Notes: a model not told the origin generated them from the sequence alone. A stretch of 64,000 nt of DNA from Paenibacillus phytohabitans (GCF_013141775.1 NZ_WHOB01000016.1:496001-560000); one strand, 5' to 3'; numbered from the stretch's first letter, positions 16,857-25,879 are shown. Program-made: numbers and translations.

Positions 16857-17321
16857 TTAGCACTTGTATGCCATGTTCATAAACTCGTAAGTGCTTCCGT
16901 TTGTATCCTGCATGTAGGTATCTGCTGCGGTAAATCCGGCTTTTAAATACACTTTGATAGCCCTGGTATTAAAGGTTGCTACAGCCAGCGTTATCCGTTC
17001 AGGATGGAAATTCACAGTAACATAATGCAGCACCGACTTCAGGAAAGCTTGCCCTGCGCCTCGCCCGGTTAGATCGGGTCTCATGCCTAAACCTATCTCA
17101 GAGGTATTACCCTCAATTTGAAGTATGGTAAAAAAGCCTATAAGTTCATCGTCTTGCGAGACAGCGTATGTATGATCCCCACGTCCGGCCGGGTCCAGAA
17201 ATTCATTTAAATCTTCCTCGTCTGCATCCATATCATAAAAAGAATATTCACCTGTATAATGCCAATGGTATGCAATATCTTCAGCTTGAAGCTGTGTTAA
17301 TGGTCTAATAACTACAGCCAT
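16857..17321 (-). CDS. GNAT N-acetyltransferase
   Basis: A 154-residue acetyltransferase. The acetyl-CoA motif appears as EIGLGMRPDLTGRGAGQAFL, followed by ITLAVATFNTRAIKVYLKAGF, the usual motif B. The acceptor is unknown. Its start overlaps the end of the upstream membrane protein gene by 10 bases, which indicates translational coupling. Confidence 0.85.
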   Translation of the reverse strand: MAVVIRPLTQLQAEDIAYHWHYTGEYSFYDMDADEEDLNEFLDPAGRGDHTYAVSQDDELIGFFTILQIEGNTSEIGLGMRPDLTGRGAGQAFLKSVLHYVTVNFHPERITLAVATFNTRAIKVYLKAGFTAADTYMQDTNGSTYEFMNMAYKC

Positions 17322-17776
17322 CGCGTAAACCGTTTGTGCAACACTTCAATCTGATGCTGATCTGCCCATTCCTTCAGGTCCTTTATCCCTTGATCCTCTT
17401 TGGCTGAGAAACAGAAACAGTATTTGTATGGCACCAGCAAATTAGCTTTGGGCTTAACCGCTATTACGGGCTTAAAGTATCCTTTGATAAAAATCTTCTT
17501 AACCTTTCCCGCTTGTATCTCAATATTCTTGATCTGAAGGGCTTCAGGCTTAATCTCAATGACGAACACTCTGCGACATGTCAACAAGCGATAAATTAAT
17601 ATCCCCATGATGGTTACTGCTACCCCAATGACGAGGAAAGCCATGATTAGCTCTAATAGGGTAGATTTATTGGCTTGCAGCATGAACCATATCCAGCATA
17701 ACATCAGAATACTCGTACCTATCGTAGCCATAATTTCAGCAGGACGTTTGCCTTTATATCCAATCATCGTTTCCAT
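17312..17776 (-). CDS. Two-helix membrane protein, unknown function
   Basis: A 154-residue protein with two adjacent transmembrane helices (about residues 16-34 and 40-62), then a basic, beta-rich cytoplasmic region of about 90 residues. The arrangement resembles bacterial membrane-anchored PH-like proteins, but no clear signature is visible. It overlaps the downstream GNAT gene. A GGGGGGAT site precedes the ATG. Confidence 0.6.
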   Translation of the reverse strand: METMIGYKGKRPAEIMATIGTSILMLCWIWFMLQANKSTLLELIMAFLVIGVAVTIMGILIYRLLTCRRVFVIEIKPEALQIKNIEIQAGKVKKIFIKGYFKPVIAVKPKANLLVPYKYCFCFSAKEDQGIKDLKEWADQHQIEVLHKRFTRWL

Positions 17777-17980
17777 TCATATCCCCCCGCTTTGGCGATA
17801 ATAACAACCACTTGGATTCTTATTATAATACAGGAAAAAGATGGAATGCAGCAATCTGTCGTAACATTCTTTGACGGAATAGGCGAATCCCTTAATTTGT
17901 GTATTCATTTTTTTGACTAACCGGGTACGAAACTATAAGATATATGGCATGAGAGTGATTTCAGATCAGGAGGGAAAGCC

Positions 17981-18352
17981 ATGGAAGAGTTTGCAGAGTA
18001 TTTAGCTAAAATTGATAATCCGGTACACCGCGCTGCGACGGAAGAGGTACTGGCCTGGGTGATACAGGAATTCCCCCAATTAACGCCGAAAATTGCCTGG
18101 AACCAGCCGATGTTCACCGATCACGGAACTTATATTATCGGCTTTAGTGTATCCAAAGCGCATCTGGCTGTTGCTCCCGAGAAGGCGGGTATGGATCATT
18201 TTGCCGATGCCATTAAGCAGGCTGGCCTAGATCATACCAAGCTGCTGGTGCGGATGAAATGGACGAGCCCGGTTGATTACACCATACTCCGACAAATGAT
18301 CGAGTACAACATTGCGGATAAGGCTGACTGTACAACTTTCTGGCGGGCATAG
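17981..18352 (+). CDS. DUF1801 (YdhG-like, frataxin-fold) protein
   Basis: A 123-residue cytoplasmic protein. Characteristic segments are EVLAWVIQEFPQLTPKIAWN, the short motif QPMFTDHGTYIIGFS and HLAVAPEKAGMDHFADAI. This is the DUF1801 fold, whose Bacillus subtilis member YdhG (Fra) acts as an iron chaperone in iron-sulphur and heme assembly. Other family members have no known role, so the iron function is only possible here. It stands alone on the plus strand. Confidence 0.8.
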   Translation: MEEFAEYLAKIDNPVHRAATEEVLAWVIQEFPQLTPKIAWNQPMFTDHGTYIIGFSVSKAHLAVAPEKAGMDHFADAIKQAGLDHTKLLVRMKWTSPVDYTILRQMIEYNIADKADCTTFWRA

Positions 18353-18384
18353 AAGCCAGCGATGAAACACGGGGATCAGCCAAG

Positions 18385-18414
18385 AAAAAAAAGGACGTGC
18401 AGGATAGCACGTCC
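18385..18414 (-). terminator. Rho-independent terminator of the YcxB-like gene
   Basis: On the minus strand GGACGTGC pairs perfectly with GCACGTCC around a 6-base loop and is followed by eight T. It lies 17 bases after the gene ending at 18432. Confidence 0.9.
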
Positions 18415-18431
18415 AAGTATGACATATCATT

Positions 18432-18929
18432 TTACAGGATAACTCCAGTGACAATCTTACGGTGATCCGATACATAAGCTCTGAATTTATTCTCCTGCGC
18501 TGCATCCTCGAACGATTGCTTAGCGATGAACCAGTATTCCTGTTGACCGTGGAACAGTAAGTAATAGCTTTTATTCTCCCATACCCGGGTGAAGGAGCCC
18601 CATTTCATGATGGACTGATCTACTTCCGGGCTGAAGTTGATCCCTTCTGCATCGAACAGATATTCGAATTCCTTGTTGTACCTTGTATCTGCCGACAGGA
18701 TCTTTGGCAGCAGCAAGGTACGCATAACCATCGACATAGCGATCGTAAGCACAAGCGTTATCGATATCCCGAGGAGTATAATGGATTCGTTCTTAACATA
18801 TAGAATCATACAAACGGCTATAAACACCGCTTGAACCCCAATGGAGAGTATAGATTTCCACGAATGGAAATATAGTGCCCGCGCAACCTTTTGAATATGT
18901 TTCCCGTAATGAAAGCTGATTTTCTCCAT
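18432..18929 (-). CDS. YcxB-like membrane protein
   Basis: A 165-residue protein with two hydrophobic helices (about residues 26-46 and 50-72) followed by a beta-rich domain. The segment FDAEGINFSPEVDQSIMKW and then FTRVWENKSYYLLFHGQ fit the YcxB-like family, a membrane-anchored PH-type domain of unknown role. It ends with a strong terminator and appears monocistronic. AAAGGGTG precedes the ATG. Confidence 0.65.
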   Translation of the reverse strand: MEKISFHYGKHIQKVARALYFHSWKSILSIGVQAVFIAVCMILYVKNESIILLGISITLVLTIAMSMVMRTLLLPKILSADTRYNKEFEYLFDAEGINFSPEVDQSIMKWGSFTRVWENKSYYLLFHGQQEYWFIAKQSFEDAAQENKFRAYVSDHRKIVTGVIL

Positions 18930-19027
18930 CTTGTCACCCTTTATCTGTTCACTTAATAACCTCTAGTAGTATAGCATTCATTACACGAAACCCATAGCGG
19001 ATTAAATAGCTTGCCGCCTTCTGCAAT

Positions 19028-20149
19028 CTACTTGGAGCTAGGCTCCACCGCCGGCACCGGTCCCAGCTTCACGAACAGCGTAGCAATCAACGCGATCAGA
19101 AATCCGGTCGTACAGGCGATCAGGAAGCCGACGAATCCGTCCCCCAGATAAGCGGGTAAAGTCGCCAAGCCCGGAAAAGCGAAAGAAATCGCCGACGAGC
19201 CGGATAAACCGACCATTCCGCCTCCGATCGCTCCCGCACAGCAGACAATGACCATCGGCTTGCGCAAGGGCAGGTTCACACCGAACATCGCGGGCTCGGT
19301 CACTCCGAACAAGGCTGAGATAGACGCGGACAAGCATAAGGTTTTGAACTTCTTGTCCTTGGCTTTGATGAACACGGCGAGTGCCGCTCCTGCCTGTGCG
19401 AAGGAGGCCGGTCCCATCAGCGCGAGGATGGTATCCGAGCCATGTACGCTGATATTGTTGATTGCCAGCGGTACCAGACTCCAGTGCAATCCGAAGATAA
19501 CCATCGGCTGAATAATCGCGCCAAGCACCATTCCCGCCCCTACCGAACTGAGGTTGTATACAGAGTGGTATCCTTCAGCAAGCACGTCTCCGGCAAGTGA
19601 GCCAATTGGACCGAACACCAGCAGTGTCACGGCGGACACCGTCACAATCGAGATCAGCGGGGTAAAAAACTCCCGGATCACCTCAGGCAATATTTTAACG
19701 CAGAATCGTTCTACATACACTAAGAGGCCTACCGCAAGGATGATCGGAATGGCGCTCGCAGGATAGTTAACGGGAGTAATACTCATCCCGAGAAATTGTA
19801 TGATTTCCTGGTTGTCAAACAGCGTGGTCAGGCTCGGGTACAACAGCACCCCGGCAATCACAACAGCAGTAAAGGGGTTAGCCCCGAATTTGCGGGCGGC
19901 TGTAAACGCAAGCAGCAGCGGAAGATAGTAGAACAGACTGTCCGCCATCGCATTCAGCACCGTATATGTGCCTTCTGTCTTGCTGATGATCTCCAGTGCA
20001 ACCGCGCCGGCGAGTAAACCCTTCATAATGCCTGCCGCACTAAGAATATTAACGATTGGAAGAAAGATTCCGGAAATGCCGTCAATGATGACATTGACTA
20101 TACTTCTCCTGACTTGCTTCACAGGTATCTCCTCATGCTTCTCTTCCAT
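19028..20149 (-). CDS. Orphan PTS EIIC permease, beta-glucoside/sucrose type
   Basis: A 373-residue integral membrane protein homologous to the EIIC domain of Glc-family PTS permeases. The conserved segment ALFGVTEPAMFGVNLPLRKP and the paired-helix motif around FGLHWSLVPLAINN are present. Unlike murP it has no EIIB domain: the protein starts directly with KHEEIPVKQVRRSIVNVIID. No EIIA, EIIB, hydrolase or antiterminator gene is adjacent. It must use EIIB from another system, or work as a non-phosphorylating carrier. GGAGG precedes the ATG, and a strong hairpin lies 38 bases upstream. Confidence 0.82.
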   Translation of the reverse strand: MEEKHEEIPVKQVRRSIVNVIIDGISGIFLPIVNILSAAGIMKGLLAGAVALEIISKTEGTYTVLNAMADSLFYYLPLLLAFTAARKFGANPFTAVVIAGVLLYPSLTTLFDNQEIIQFLGMSITPVNYPASAIPIILAVGLLVYVERFCVKILPEVIREFFTPLISIVTVSAVTLLVFGPIGSLAGDVLAEGYHSVYNLSSVGAGMVLGAIIQPMVIFGLHWSLVPLAINNISVHGSDTILALMGPASFAQAGAALAVFIKAKDKKFKTLCLSASISALFGVTEPAMFGVNLPLRKPMVIVCCAGAIGGGMVGLSGSSAISFAFPGLATLPAYLGDGFVGFLIACTTGFLIALIATLFVKLGPVPAVEPSSK

Positions 20150-20186
20150 ATGTTCCTCCTGAACCTATACTTACATCTTGACATAA

Positions 20187-20236
20187 ATGACCCGTAAGAA
20201 GGGGCACTTTGTTCAAAGCTGTCCTCTTACGGGTCA
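20187..20236. repeat. Strong hairpin in the leader of the orphan EIIC gene
   Basis: TGACCCGTAAGA (20187 on) pairs perfectly with TCTTACGGGTCA ending at 20236, and the interior adds CTTTG/CAAAG pairing. It ends 37 bases before the EIIC start on the minus strand and has no T run there. A second small hairpin at 20245-20260 (CCGGC/GCCGG) is followed by CTTTTTAG on the plus strand, so plus-strand termination is possible. Confidence 0.55.
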
Positions 20237-20264
20237 CCGTCAGACCGGCGTTATTGCCGGCTTT

Positions 20265-21821
20265 TTAGAATACTTTTGTCGTCCACGATTCGCAGTTCCA
20301 GATATCCGTCACGATATCGCGGTAAAATTCAGGTTCATGGGAAATCAGCAGGATGCTGCCTTTATAAGCTTTGAGCGCACGCTGCAGCTCTTCCTTGGCA
20401 TCTACATCGAGATGGTTGGTAGGCTCATCCAGTACAAGCAGGTTGCTATCACGGTTGATCAGCTTGCACAAACGTACTTTGGCTTTCTCGCCGCCGCTTA
20501 AGACCGCAATCTTGCTCTCGATATGCTTGGTCGTCAGGCCGCATTTGGCCAGTGCCGCCCGGATTTCAAATTGGGAGTAGGACGGGAACTCGTTCCAGAT
20601 CTCTTCAATACAGGTGTTGTAATTCGATTCCTTCATTTCCTGTTCGAAATAGCCGATCTCCAGCAGATCACCGAGTCTGACCGAGCCTGAAATGGCTTGA
20701 ATCTGGCCGAGAATGCTGCGCAGCAGCGTAGTTTTACCGATCCCGTTCGCACCTACAAGGGCAATCTTCTGTCCCCGCTCCATGCTCAGATCAAGCGGTC
20801 TGGACAATGGGGAATCGTAGCCGATTACCAGATCCTTCGCTTCAAAAATCACCTTGCCGGAGGTCCGGCCCTGCTTGAAGTTAAATTGCGGCTTCGGCTT
20901 CTCCTTGGCAATCTCGATGACATCCATCTTATCCAGCTTCTTCTGCCGGGACATTGCCATATTCCGGGTAGCTACGCTGGCCTTATTGCGCGCAACGAAG
21001 TCCTTCAGATCGGCGATTTCCTGCTGCTGGCGTTTGAAGGCCGATTCCAGCTGCGATTTCTTCGCTTCATACACCTGCTGGAAATACTCATAATCGCCCA
21101 CGTAACGCGACAACGACTGATTCTCCATATGATAGATCAGGTTGATTACGCTGTTCAGGAACGGAATGTCATGCGAAATCAGAATGAAGGCATTCTCGTA
21201 ATCCAGCAAGTAACGCTTCAGCCAGTTGATATGCTGTTCATCCAGATAGTTCGTAGGCTCATCGAGCAGCAGGATGTCCGGCTTCTCCAGCAGCAGCTTA
21301 GCCAGCAGAACCTTGGTCCGTTGACCGCCGCTGAGATCGTTAACGTCTTTGTCCAGACCGATGTCGGTAAGACCCAGCCCGCGGGCCGTTTCATCGATTT
21401 TGGCATCGATCATATAGAAATCCTGGCTGGTCAGCATGTCCTGAATCGTTCCAACGTCCTCCAGCAGCTGCTCCAGCTCCTCCGGGGTGACCTCACCCAT
21501 CTTGCCGTACATATCGTTCATCTCTTGTTCCATATCGAACAGATATTGGAAGGCTCCGCGCAGAACATCACGGATGGATTGTCCCTGCTGAAGTACAGCA
21601 TGCTGATCCAGATAACCGGCGCGCATGCGTTTCGCCCATTCCACCTTGCCTTCGTCCGGCTGCAGCTTGCCGGTAATGATATTCATGAAGGTCGATTTAC
21701 CTTCACCGTTGGCACCAATCAGACCGATATGCTCGCCCTTCAGCAGGCGGAAGGATACATCAGTGAATATGGCCCGGTCTCCGAACCCGTGACTCAGCTT
21801 TTCTACATTTAATATGCTCAT
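20265..21821 (-). CDS. ABC-F family ATPase (YkpA/YbiT-like)
   Basis: A 518-residue soluble protein with two ABC ATPase domains and no membrane segment. Domain 1 has Walker A GANGEGKST, signature LSGGQRTK and Walker B LLDEPTNYLD. Domain 2 has GANGIGKTT, LSGGEKAK and VLDEPTNHLD. The interdomain linker (about 240-310) is basic and helical, as in ABC-F proteins that act on the ribosomal E site. The closest recalled subgroup is YkpA/YbiT, translation factors and not antibiotic-resistance proteins. An AAAGG site lies 11 bases before the ATG. Confidence 0.9.
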   Translation of the reverse strand: MSILNVEKLSHGFGDRAIFTDVSFRLLKGEHIGLIGANGEGKSTFMNIITGKLQPDEGKVEWAKRMRAGYLDQHAVLQQGQSIRDVLRGAFQYLFDMEQEMNDMYGKMGEVTPEELEQLLEDVGTIQDMLTSQDFYMIDAKIDETARGLGLTDIGLDKDVNDLSGGQRTKVLLAKLLLEKPDILLLDEPTNYLDEQHINWLKRYLLDYENAFILISHDIPFLNSVINLIYHMENQSLSRYVGDYEYFQQVYEAKKSQLESAFKRQQQEIADLKDFVARNKASVATRNMAMSRQKKLDKMDVIEIAKEKPKPQFNFKQGRTSGKVIFEAKDLVIGYDSPLSRPLDLSMERGQKIALVGANGIGKTTLLRSILGQIQAISGSVRLGDLLEIGYFEQEMKESNYNTCIEEIWNEFPSYSQFEIRAALAKCGLTTKHIESKIAVLSGGEKAKVRLCKLINRDSNLLVLDEPTNHLDVDAKEELQRALKAYKGSILLISHEPEFYRDIVTDIWNCESWTTKVF

Positions 21822-21904
21822 GAAATTAACACCTTTTCCTTTATTCTATATTCTCGTCATATTATAAAGGCTAAAGCGCCACAACTCCAGACGGTTTGCA
21901 AAAA

Positions 21905-21936
21905 AAGGCGAAAAAACACTAACATGAGGTTAGTGT
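21905..21936 (-). terminator. Rho-independent terminator of the APH-like gene
   Basis: On the minus strand ACACTAAC pairs with GTTAGTGT around a 5-base loop, followed by TTTTTTC and later a second T run. It lies 47 bases after the gene ending at 21983. Confidence 0.8.
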
Positions 21937-21982
21937 CTGCTTACGCTTTGACTTCCCCTGGAACATAAGCATAGTTCTTGGC

Positions 21983-22894
21983 TCAATCCAGGCATTGGGC
22001 GAAAAGCTCTGTTAACTGGATGCCTCTGTGCCAATCTGTCCCTCCATCTTCGATCGTCCAGCATGCCTCAAGCACGCCTCGTACCACACCCCACATCGCG
22101 ATTCGGCGAGGGTCCAGGCCAAGACGGCCGGCCATAATCGCAATCCGGCCCCGAAGTGCCTGCTCGCAATCACCACCCCGATCCATATAGTTAAGCAGAT
22201 ACTGGACAGTATCAAAATGAACGTCACCGATGATGCCCTTGGGATCAATAACAACCCATTGCTCTTCTCCTTGGCGGAGGATGTTGTCATGATGCAGATC
22301 ACCGTGCAGCAGATAATTCTCTTCCGTGGTGTTAATGAGATATACCAGACATTCTTCGGCATTTTCCACCCAACTCTCAGGCAGTGGCGCTGCAGCGTTC
22401 CCATCGTCGAATCGCTCACGGTATCGCTCTATGGCCGCGAAGTGCTGCTTCATAGACGGGTACCGGCTGCCGGCTGGTGCAGGAAGCTGAAGACGCTGAA
22501 ATACTTCACAAAAGATATTCGTCGCCTTCGCATCATCCTCAATCGCAGACAACGGCGTGCCCGGGTCAGCTCCCTCCAGCAGAGCAATCCCCCAATCTTC
22601 GTCTGCTTCCAGTACACGAATCGCCCCCCGGCCCTCATAGGCACGAAGTATACTAACTTCCTTAGAAAGCTCCTCCTTCATGAAGGATAATTTTAGGACT
22701 GCCGGCTTCCCGTTACCGGACTTTGCACGGAGTACATAATTATACGATAGATTGGAAAATGGAGCTTCCGGACTAATGCCGAAGCGGTCTGCACAGTCGG
22801 TAATCAGATCAGGCAGCGCCTCCGCCCATGCTTCGCCCTGCTTACCGTAGAGTTCGTGCATTCTTTTGGTAAAAGGTTCAGGTATTACAATCAT
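21983..22894 (-). CDS. APH(6)/hydroxyurea-type phosphotransferase family protein
   Basis: A 303-residue kinase-fold enzyme. The catalytic loop LLHGDLHHDNILRQGEEQW and the metal site VVIDPKGIIGDVHFD match the streptomycin 6-phosphotransferase and hydroxyurea phosphotransferase group. The N-lobe segment GKPAVLKLSF carries the ATP-binding lysine. Whether it inactivates an antibiotic is unknown; environmental homologues are numerous. The ATG at 22894 is chosen because AAAGGAG lies 10 bases upstream; an ATG at 22918 lacks a site. It directly follows a decayed GNAT gene. Confidence 0.8.
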   Translation of the reverse strand: MIVIPEPFTKRMHELYGKQGEAWAEALPDLITDCADRFGISPEAPFSNLSYNYVLRAKSGNGKPAVLKLSFMKEELSKEVSILRAYEGRGAIRVLEADEDWGIALLEGADPGTPLSAIEDDAKATNIFCEVFQRLQLPAPAGSRYPSMKQHFAAIERYRERFDDGNAAAPLPESWVENAEECLVYLINTTEENYLLHGDLHHDNILRQGEEQWVVIDPKGIIGDVHFDTVQYLLNYMDRGGDCEQALRGRIAIMAGRLGLDPRRIAMWGVVRGVLEACWTIEDGGTDWHRGIQLTELFAQCLD

Positions 22895-22910
22895 GCCGCA
22901 ACGGCTCCTT

Positions 22911-23307
22911 TCAGTCATGTAGCCAGTCTGCTCTCCATTCCGCTTGGGTCAACTCATAATCGATAAAACTCTGCCATTCTCCAAGCTGATCTGTCCACGC
23001 ATCCGTTCGTACCGCAATTTTACGGAAGCCGAGTTTCTCATATACATGCTGTGCTCTGGTGTTCTTAAGATTGGTATCGAGGATGATTGTGTGATATAAC
23101 GCCGCTGATCTCCAGGATCAAACGGCCTTGCCGTTCCGGGTCCGCCCCGCTCTGCAGTTTGCTTCGTACCTCTTGTTCAGTAGTGCCTATTCCATGGGGA
23201 AAACCAGCGTGCGCCATAATCCTCCCGTCGTTCCACCAGCTGCATAACAGCTTTGCATCGCCTATAGCCGCATCCCGGATGACCAGGTTCCCTTTGTACA
23301 GATACAT
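22911..23307 (-). pseudogene. GNAT acetyltransferase pseudogene with internal deletion and frameshift
   Basis: The N-terminal part is readable from 23307 (residues like LVIRDAAIGDAKLLCSWWND, then EQEVRSKLQ and RLILEISG), and it stops in its own frame near 23065. A different frame downstream encodes the expected GNAT C-terminus: ILDTNLKNTRAQHVYEKLGF, then QLGEWQSFIDYELTQAEW, ending at 22911. The central acetyl-CoA-binding region, roughly 55-70 residues in relatives, is missing at about 23095. One deletion that also shifts the frame explains this. The product should be inactive. Confidence 0.8.
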
Positions 23308-23428
23308 ATCTTCCCCCTCTGTTCCTTCGGTCTGAATAATCGCAAGCTCATTATATCATGCAACCATTTCCAGATTAAGGGAGGTTTTCGTTATACATAA
23401 ACTATACGGAGTTGAAGTTCACTAAGCT

Positions 23429-24244
23429 CTAATCAAGCGCTATGGTCATGTTCAGATACAGATACAGAAGCAGCAGCACGTAAGCAAGCGTGACTCCCCC
23501 GGCGGTATAATCCATCCGCGATAATCTTAGCTCTCTATAAGAAGTGCGGCCCCTTCCAGTCCCATAGGCTCTTGCATCGATTGTCATTGCCAGCTGCTCC
23601 GCCCGTTGAACCGTTGTTATTAGCAGGGGAACCACCAATGACAAATATGCAAATACCCGCTTATGTCCTTTGATCGCTATAATGTCATACCCTCTGGCTC
23701 TTTGCGCCAGCATAATGCGGTCCACCTCTTGAATAATTGCCGGGATGAAGCGGACTGCAATCACGAGCATCAATGCGATAGCCTCCACCGGGACTCCCCA
23801 GCGGGATAACGGCTTAAGCAGTTGTTCCAGGGCTTTTGCCAGATCCAGCGGCTTGGTCGTCAAGGTCAGCAGCGATGCAAGCGACACGAGCAAGAGAATA
23901 CGCCAGACAACGAAGAGGCCCTTCTCTATTCCTGCTTCTGTCACTTTAAAGGCCGAACCCGGCCAGAGTGGCGTTCCCGGGGTAAAGAAGAGATGGTATA
24001 CAAAAGTAAAGGACAGGATAAGCACAACCGGCTTTAATCCTCTAAGTAAATTCCGCAGCGGAACTCTGGACAACAGCAGCTGGCTTCCCACAAAGACAGA
24101 CGCTATAGCATATCCGCCATAATTATTGAGTAAAAGAGAGCAAATTGTAAAGGTTAGCATGCTTAACAGCTTGGTACGGGGGTCTAGCCGGTGGAGTACT
24201 GAATCTGAAGGGATATACTGGCCCAGCATGATGTTATCCTTCAT
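23429..24244 (-). CDS. ecfT: ECF transporter transmembrane subunit EcfT
   Basis: A 271-residue membrane protein, the shared scaffold of an energy-coupling-factor vitamin importer. It has the N-terminal SVLHRLDPRTKLL motif and the two ATPase-coupling ARG signatures, AQRARGYD and MTIDARAYG, in cytoplasmic helices. It couples ATP hydrolysis by EcfA1/EcfA2 to toppling of the substrate-binding S component, here most likely BioY. It is the last of nine minus-strand genes whose ends overlap, and overlaps ecfA2 by 11 bases. A dedicated EcfT within a bioY operon suggests a Group I-like biotin transporter. Confidence 0.92.
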   Translation of the reverse strand: MKDNIMLGQYIPSDSVLHRLDPRTKLLSMLTFTICSLLLNNYGGYAIASVFVGSQLLLSRVPLRNLLRGLKPVVLILSFTFVYHLFFTPGTPLWPGSAFKVTEAGIEKGLFVVWRILLLVSLASLLTLTTKPLDLAKALEQLLKPLSRWGVPVEAIALMLVIAVRFIPAIIQEVDRIMLAQRARGYDIIAIKGHKRVFAYLSLVVPLLITTVQRAEQLAMTIDARAYGTGRGRTSYRELRLSRMDYTAGGVTLAYVLLLLYLYLNMTIALD

Positions 24245-25094
24245 GATGAAGACCTCTGGACTGCCAGACGTTCCTCACAAGCTGCATAATATCTTCTTCC
24301 CTGCAACTCGCCGGTGTAAGAGTCCGTCCGGAAATCCCCTCAATGAGTCTTAAGAGCTGTACGGGCTCCGGCAAAGGCAACCCGGCTTGCTCCAACAAAT
24401 CTGCACACTTCAGAAATAACTCATTTGCCTCCAAATGGGCTAATAAGTGTCCCTTCTGGAAGACCATCACCTCGTCCGAATAGTCGGCAACCTCCTCAAG
24501 CTGATGAGAGATGAGCAGTACTGTCCGGTTCTTCTCCCTCTGCCATACCTGGAGCTGCTTCAGCAGCGCTGTCCTGTGCACGGAATCAAGTCCGGCGGTG
24601 GGCTCATCCAGAATAAGGAGCTCCGGCTCCGTAATCAGCACGGAAGCGACAGCGACAAGCCGCTTAAGCCCCCCGCTAAGCTGGAACGGCTTCTCCTGGA
24701 GAAGATCCGCCGGGAGTCCCAGCTGCTCCATAACCGTCTTGACCGCTGCTTCCACTTTCCCTGGTGATTCCCCCTTCACAGTAAGAGCAAAGGCCAGCTC
24801 CCTATAAACCGTCGTTGCGAAAAGCTGCTGCTCCGGATATTGAAATACATAACCGATCTGCGGGACGGCCTTCATATTCCCTTTACTGTCCCTGGGCAGA
24901 GGTTGGCGGTCATGCGTATATTCGCCTCTGTAGAAAGGAACCAGCCCCTTCATTACTTTGGCAAAGGTGGATTTTCCTGCCCCGGTATGGCCAATTACCG
25001 AAATCCATTTCCCCTCCTGAAGCGTGCAGCTTACGGATTGAAGGATCTCTACCCCGTTCAACTTTACACTTACGTCATTTAACTCGTAGCCCAT
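24234..25094 (-). CDS. ecfA2: ECF transporter ATPase EcfA2
   Basis: A 286-residue ABC ATPase. Walker A is GHTGAGKST, the Q-loop region is YVFQYPEQQLF, Walker B is LLILDEPTAGLD and the H-loop is LLISHQLEEV. The signature motif is unusual: LSGGLKRLVAV where most EcfA2 proteins have LSGGQ(M/K)RR. The asymmetry may weaken one of the two ATP sites. The ATG at 25094 is preferred over the in-frame TTG at 25118; it overlaps ecfA1 by 16 bases. It pairs with EcfA1 to drive biotin uptake through EcfT and BioY. Confidence 0.9.
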   Translation of the reverse strand: MGYELNDVSVKLNGVEILQSVSCTLQEGKWISVIGHTGAGKSTFAKVMKGLVPFYRGEYTHDRQPLPRDSKGNMKAVPQIGYVFQYPEQQLFATTVYRELAFALTVKGESPGKVEAAVKTVMEQLGLPADLLQEKPFQLSGGLKRLVAVASVLITEPELLILDEPTAGLDSVHRTALLKQLQVWQREKNRTVLLISHQLEEVADYSDEVMVFQKGHLLAHLEANELFLKCADLLEQAGLPLPEPVQLLRLIEGISGRTLTPASCREEDIMQLVRNVWQSRGLHHEG

Positions 25095-25879
25095 AAGGCA
25101 GACACCGTCTCCTTCCAATCCGCACGCAGGGGGGCTTTCAATCCGAGCGCTTGATGTAGTCTTACCGCAAAAGGGGGAGAGAGCTGATGCTCTGTAATGG
25201 ATACGCTGCTAAACAAGGCGGAGGGTGATCCGTCAAAAGCAATTTCTCCTCTGCTCAGAAGCAGAACACGGTCAGAGGAAAGAATCTCATCCATATGATG
25301 CGTGATCTGAATAATGGTCTTACCCTGCCGGTGAAGGGAGTTCATCAGCTCGAGGATGTCTCTTCTTCCCTGCGGATCGAGCATGGAGGTCGCTTCATCA
25401 AAGATGATTATCGAAGGTTCCATTGCCACAACGGCAGCAACAGCAACCCGCTGTTTCTGGCCGCCTGACAGTTGATGCGGCATGGCTTCCGCATAATCTT
25501 CCATGTGAACTGCTTGCAGAGCCATATTCGCCCGCCCGGCCATATCAGCTCTCGGCACGCGCAGATTCTCCAGTCCGAATATCACTTCATCCAGAACAGA
25601 GGTTGTGATGAACTGATTGTCGGGATTTTGAAATACCAGTCCGGCCTGCTCCCGAATCTTCCCAAGGTCATCAGGAGTCCGTGTATTCAAATGGTCCAGC
25701 ATTACTTGTCCTTCTCTTGGCTGCAGGAGCCCGTTCATTAACTTGGCGAGCGTGGACTTTCCGCTTCCGTTCCCTCCAATGATGGAGAGGAATTCACCTT
25801 GGCGGATTTCAAAGCTTAGCTGGCGAAGAACCGGATTCCTGCTCCGGTAATAATAATCGACCTGATCAAATACAAGCAT
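25079..25879 (-). CDS. ecfA1: ECF transporter ATPase EcfA1
   Basis: A 266-residue ABC ATPase with canonical motifs: Walker A GGNGSGKST, Q-loop LVFQNPDNQFITTSV, signature LSGGQKQRVAVA, Walker B IIIFDEATSMLD and H-loop ITHHMDEI. The DNQ after the Q-loop is typical of EcfA1. It forms a heterodimer with EcfA2. It overlaps the upstream ketoreductase gene by 14 bases and the downstream ecfA2 by 16, so the whole set is translationally coupled. Confidence 0.92.
   Translation of the reverse strand: MLVFDQVDYYYRSRNPVLRQLSFEIRQGEFLSIIGGNGSGKSTLAKLMNGLLQPREGQVMLDHLNTRTPDDLGKIREQAGLVFQNPDNQFITTSVLDEVIFGLENLRVPRADMAGRANMALQAVHMEDYAEAMPHQLSGGQKQRVAVAAVVAMEPSIIIFDEATSMLDPQGRRDILELMNSLHRQGKTIIQITHHMDEILSSDRVLLLSRGEIAFDGSPSALFSSVSITEHQLSPPFAVRLHQALGLKAPLRADWKETVSALWATS

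Noticed and set aside
20697..21812. A 371-residue plus-strand frame antisense to the ABC-F gene
   Set aside because: It is the mirror of a well-supported gene, with no domain or ribosome binding site. Similar long antisense frames at 52649-53608 and 56074-57084 were rejected for the same reason.
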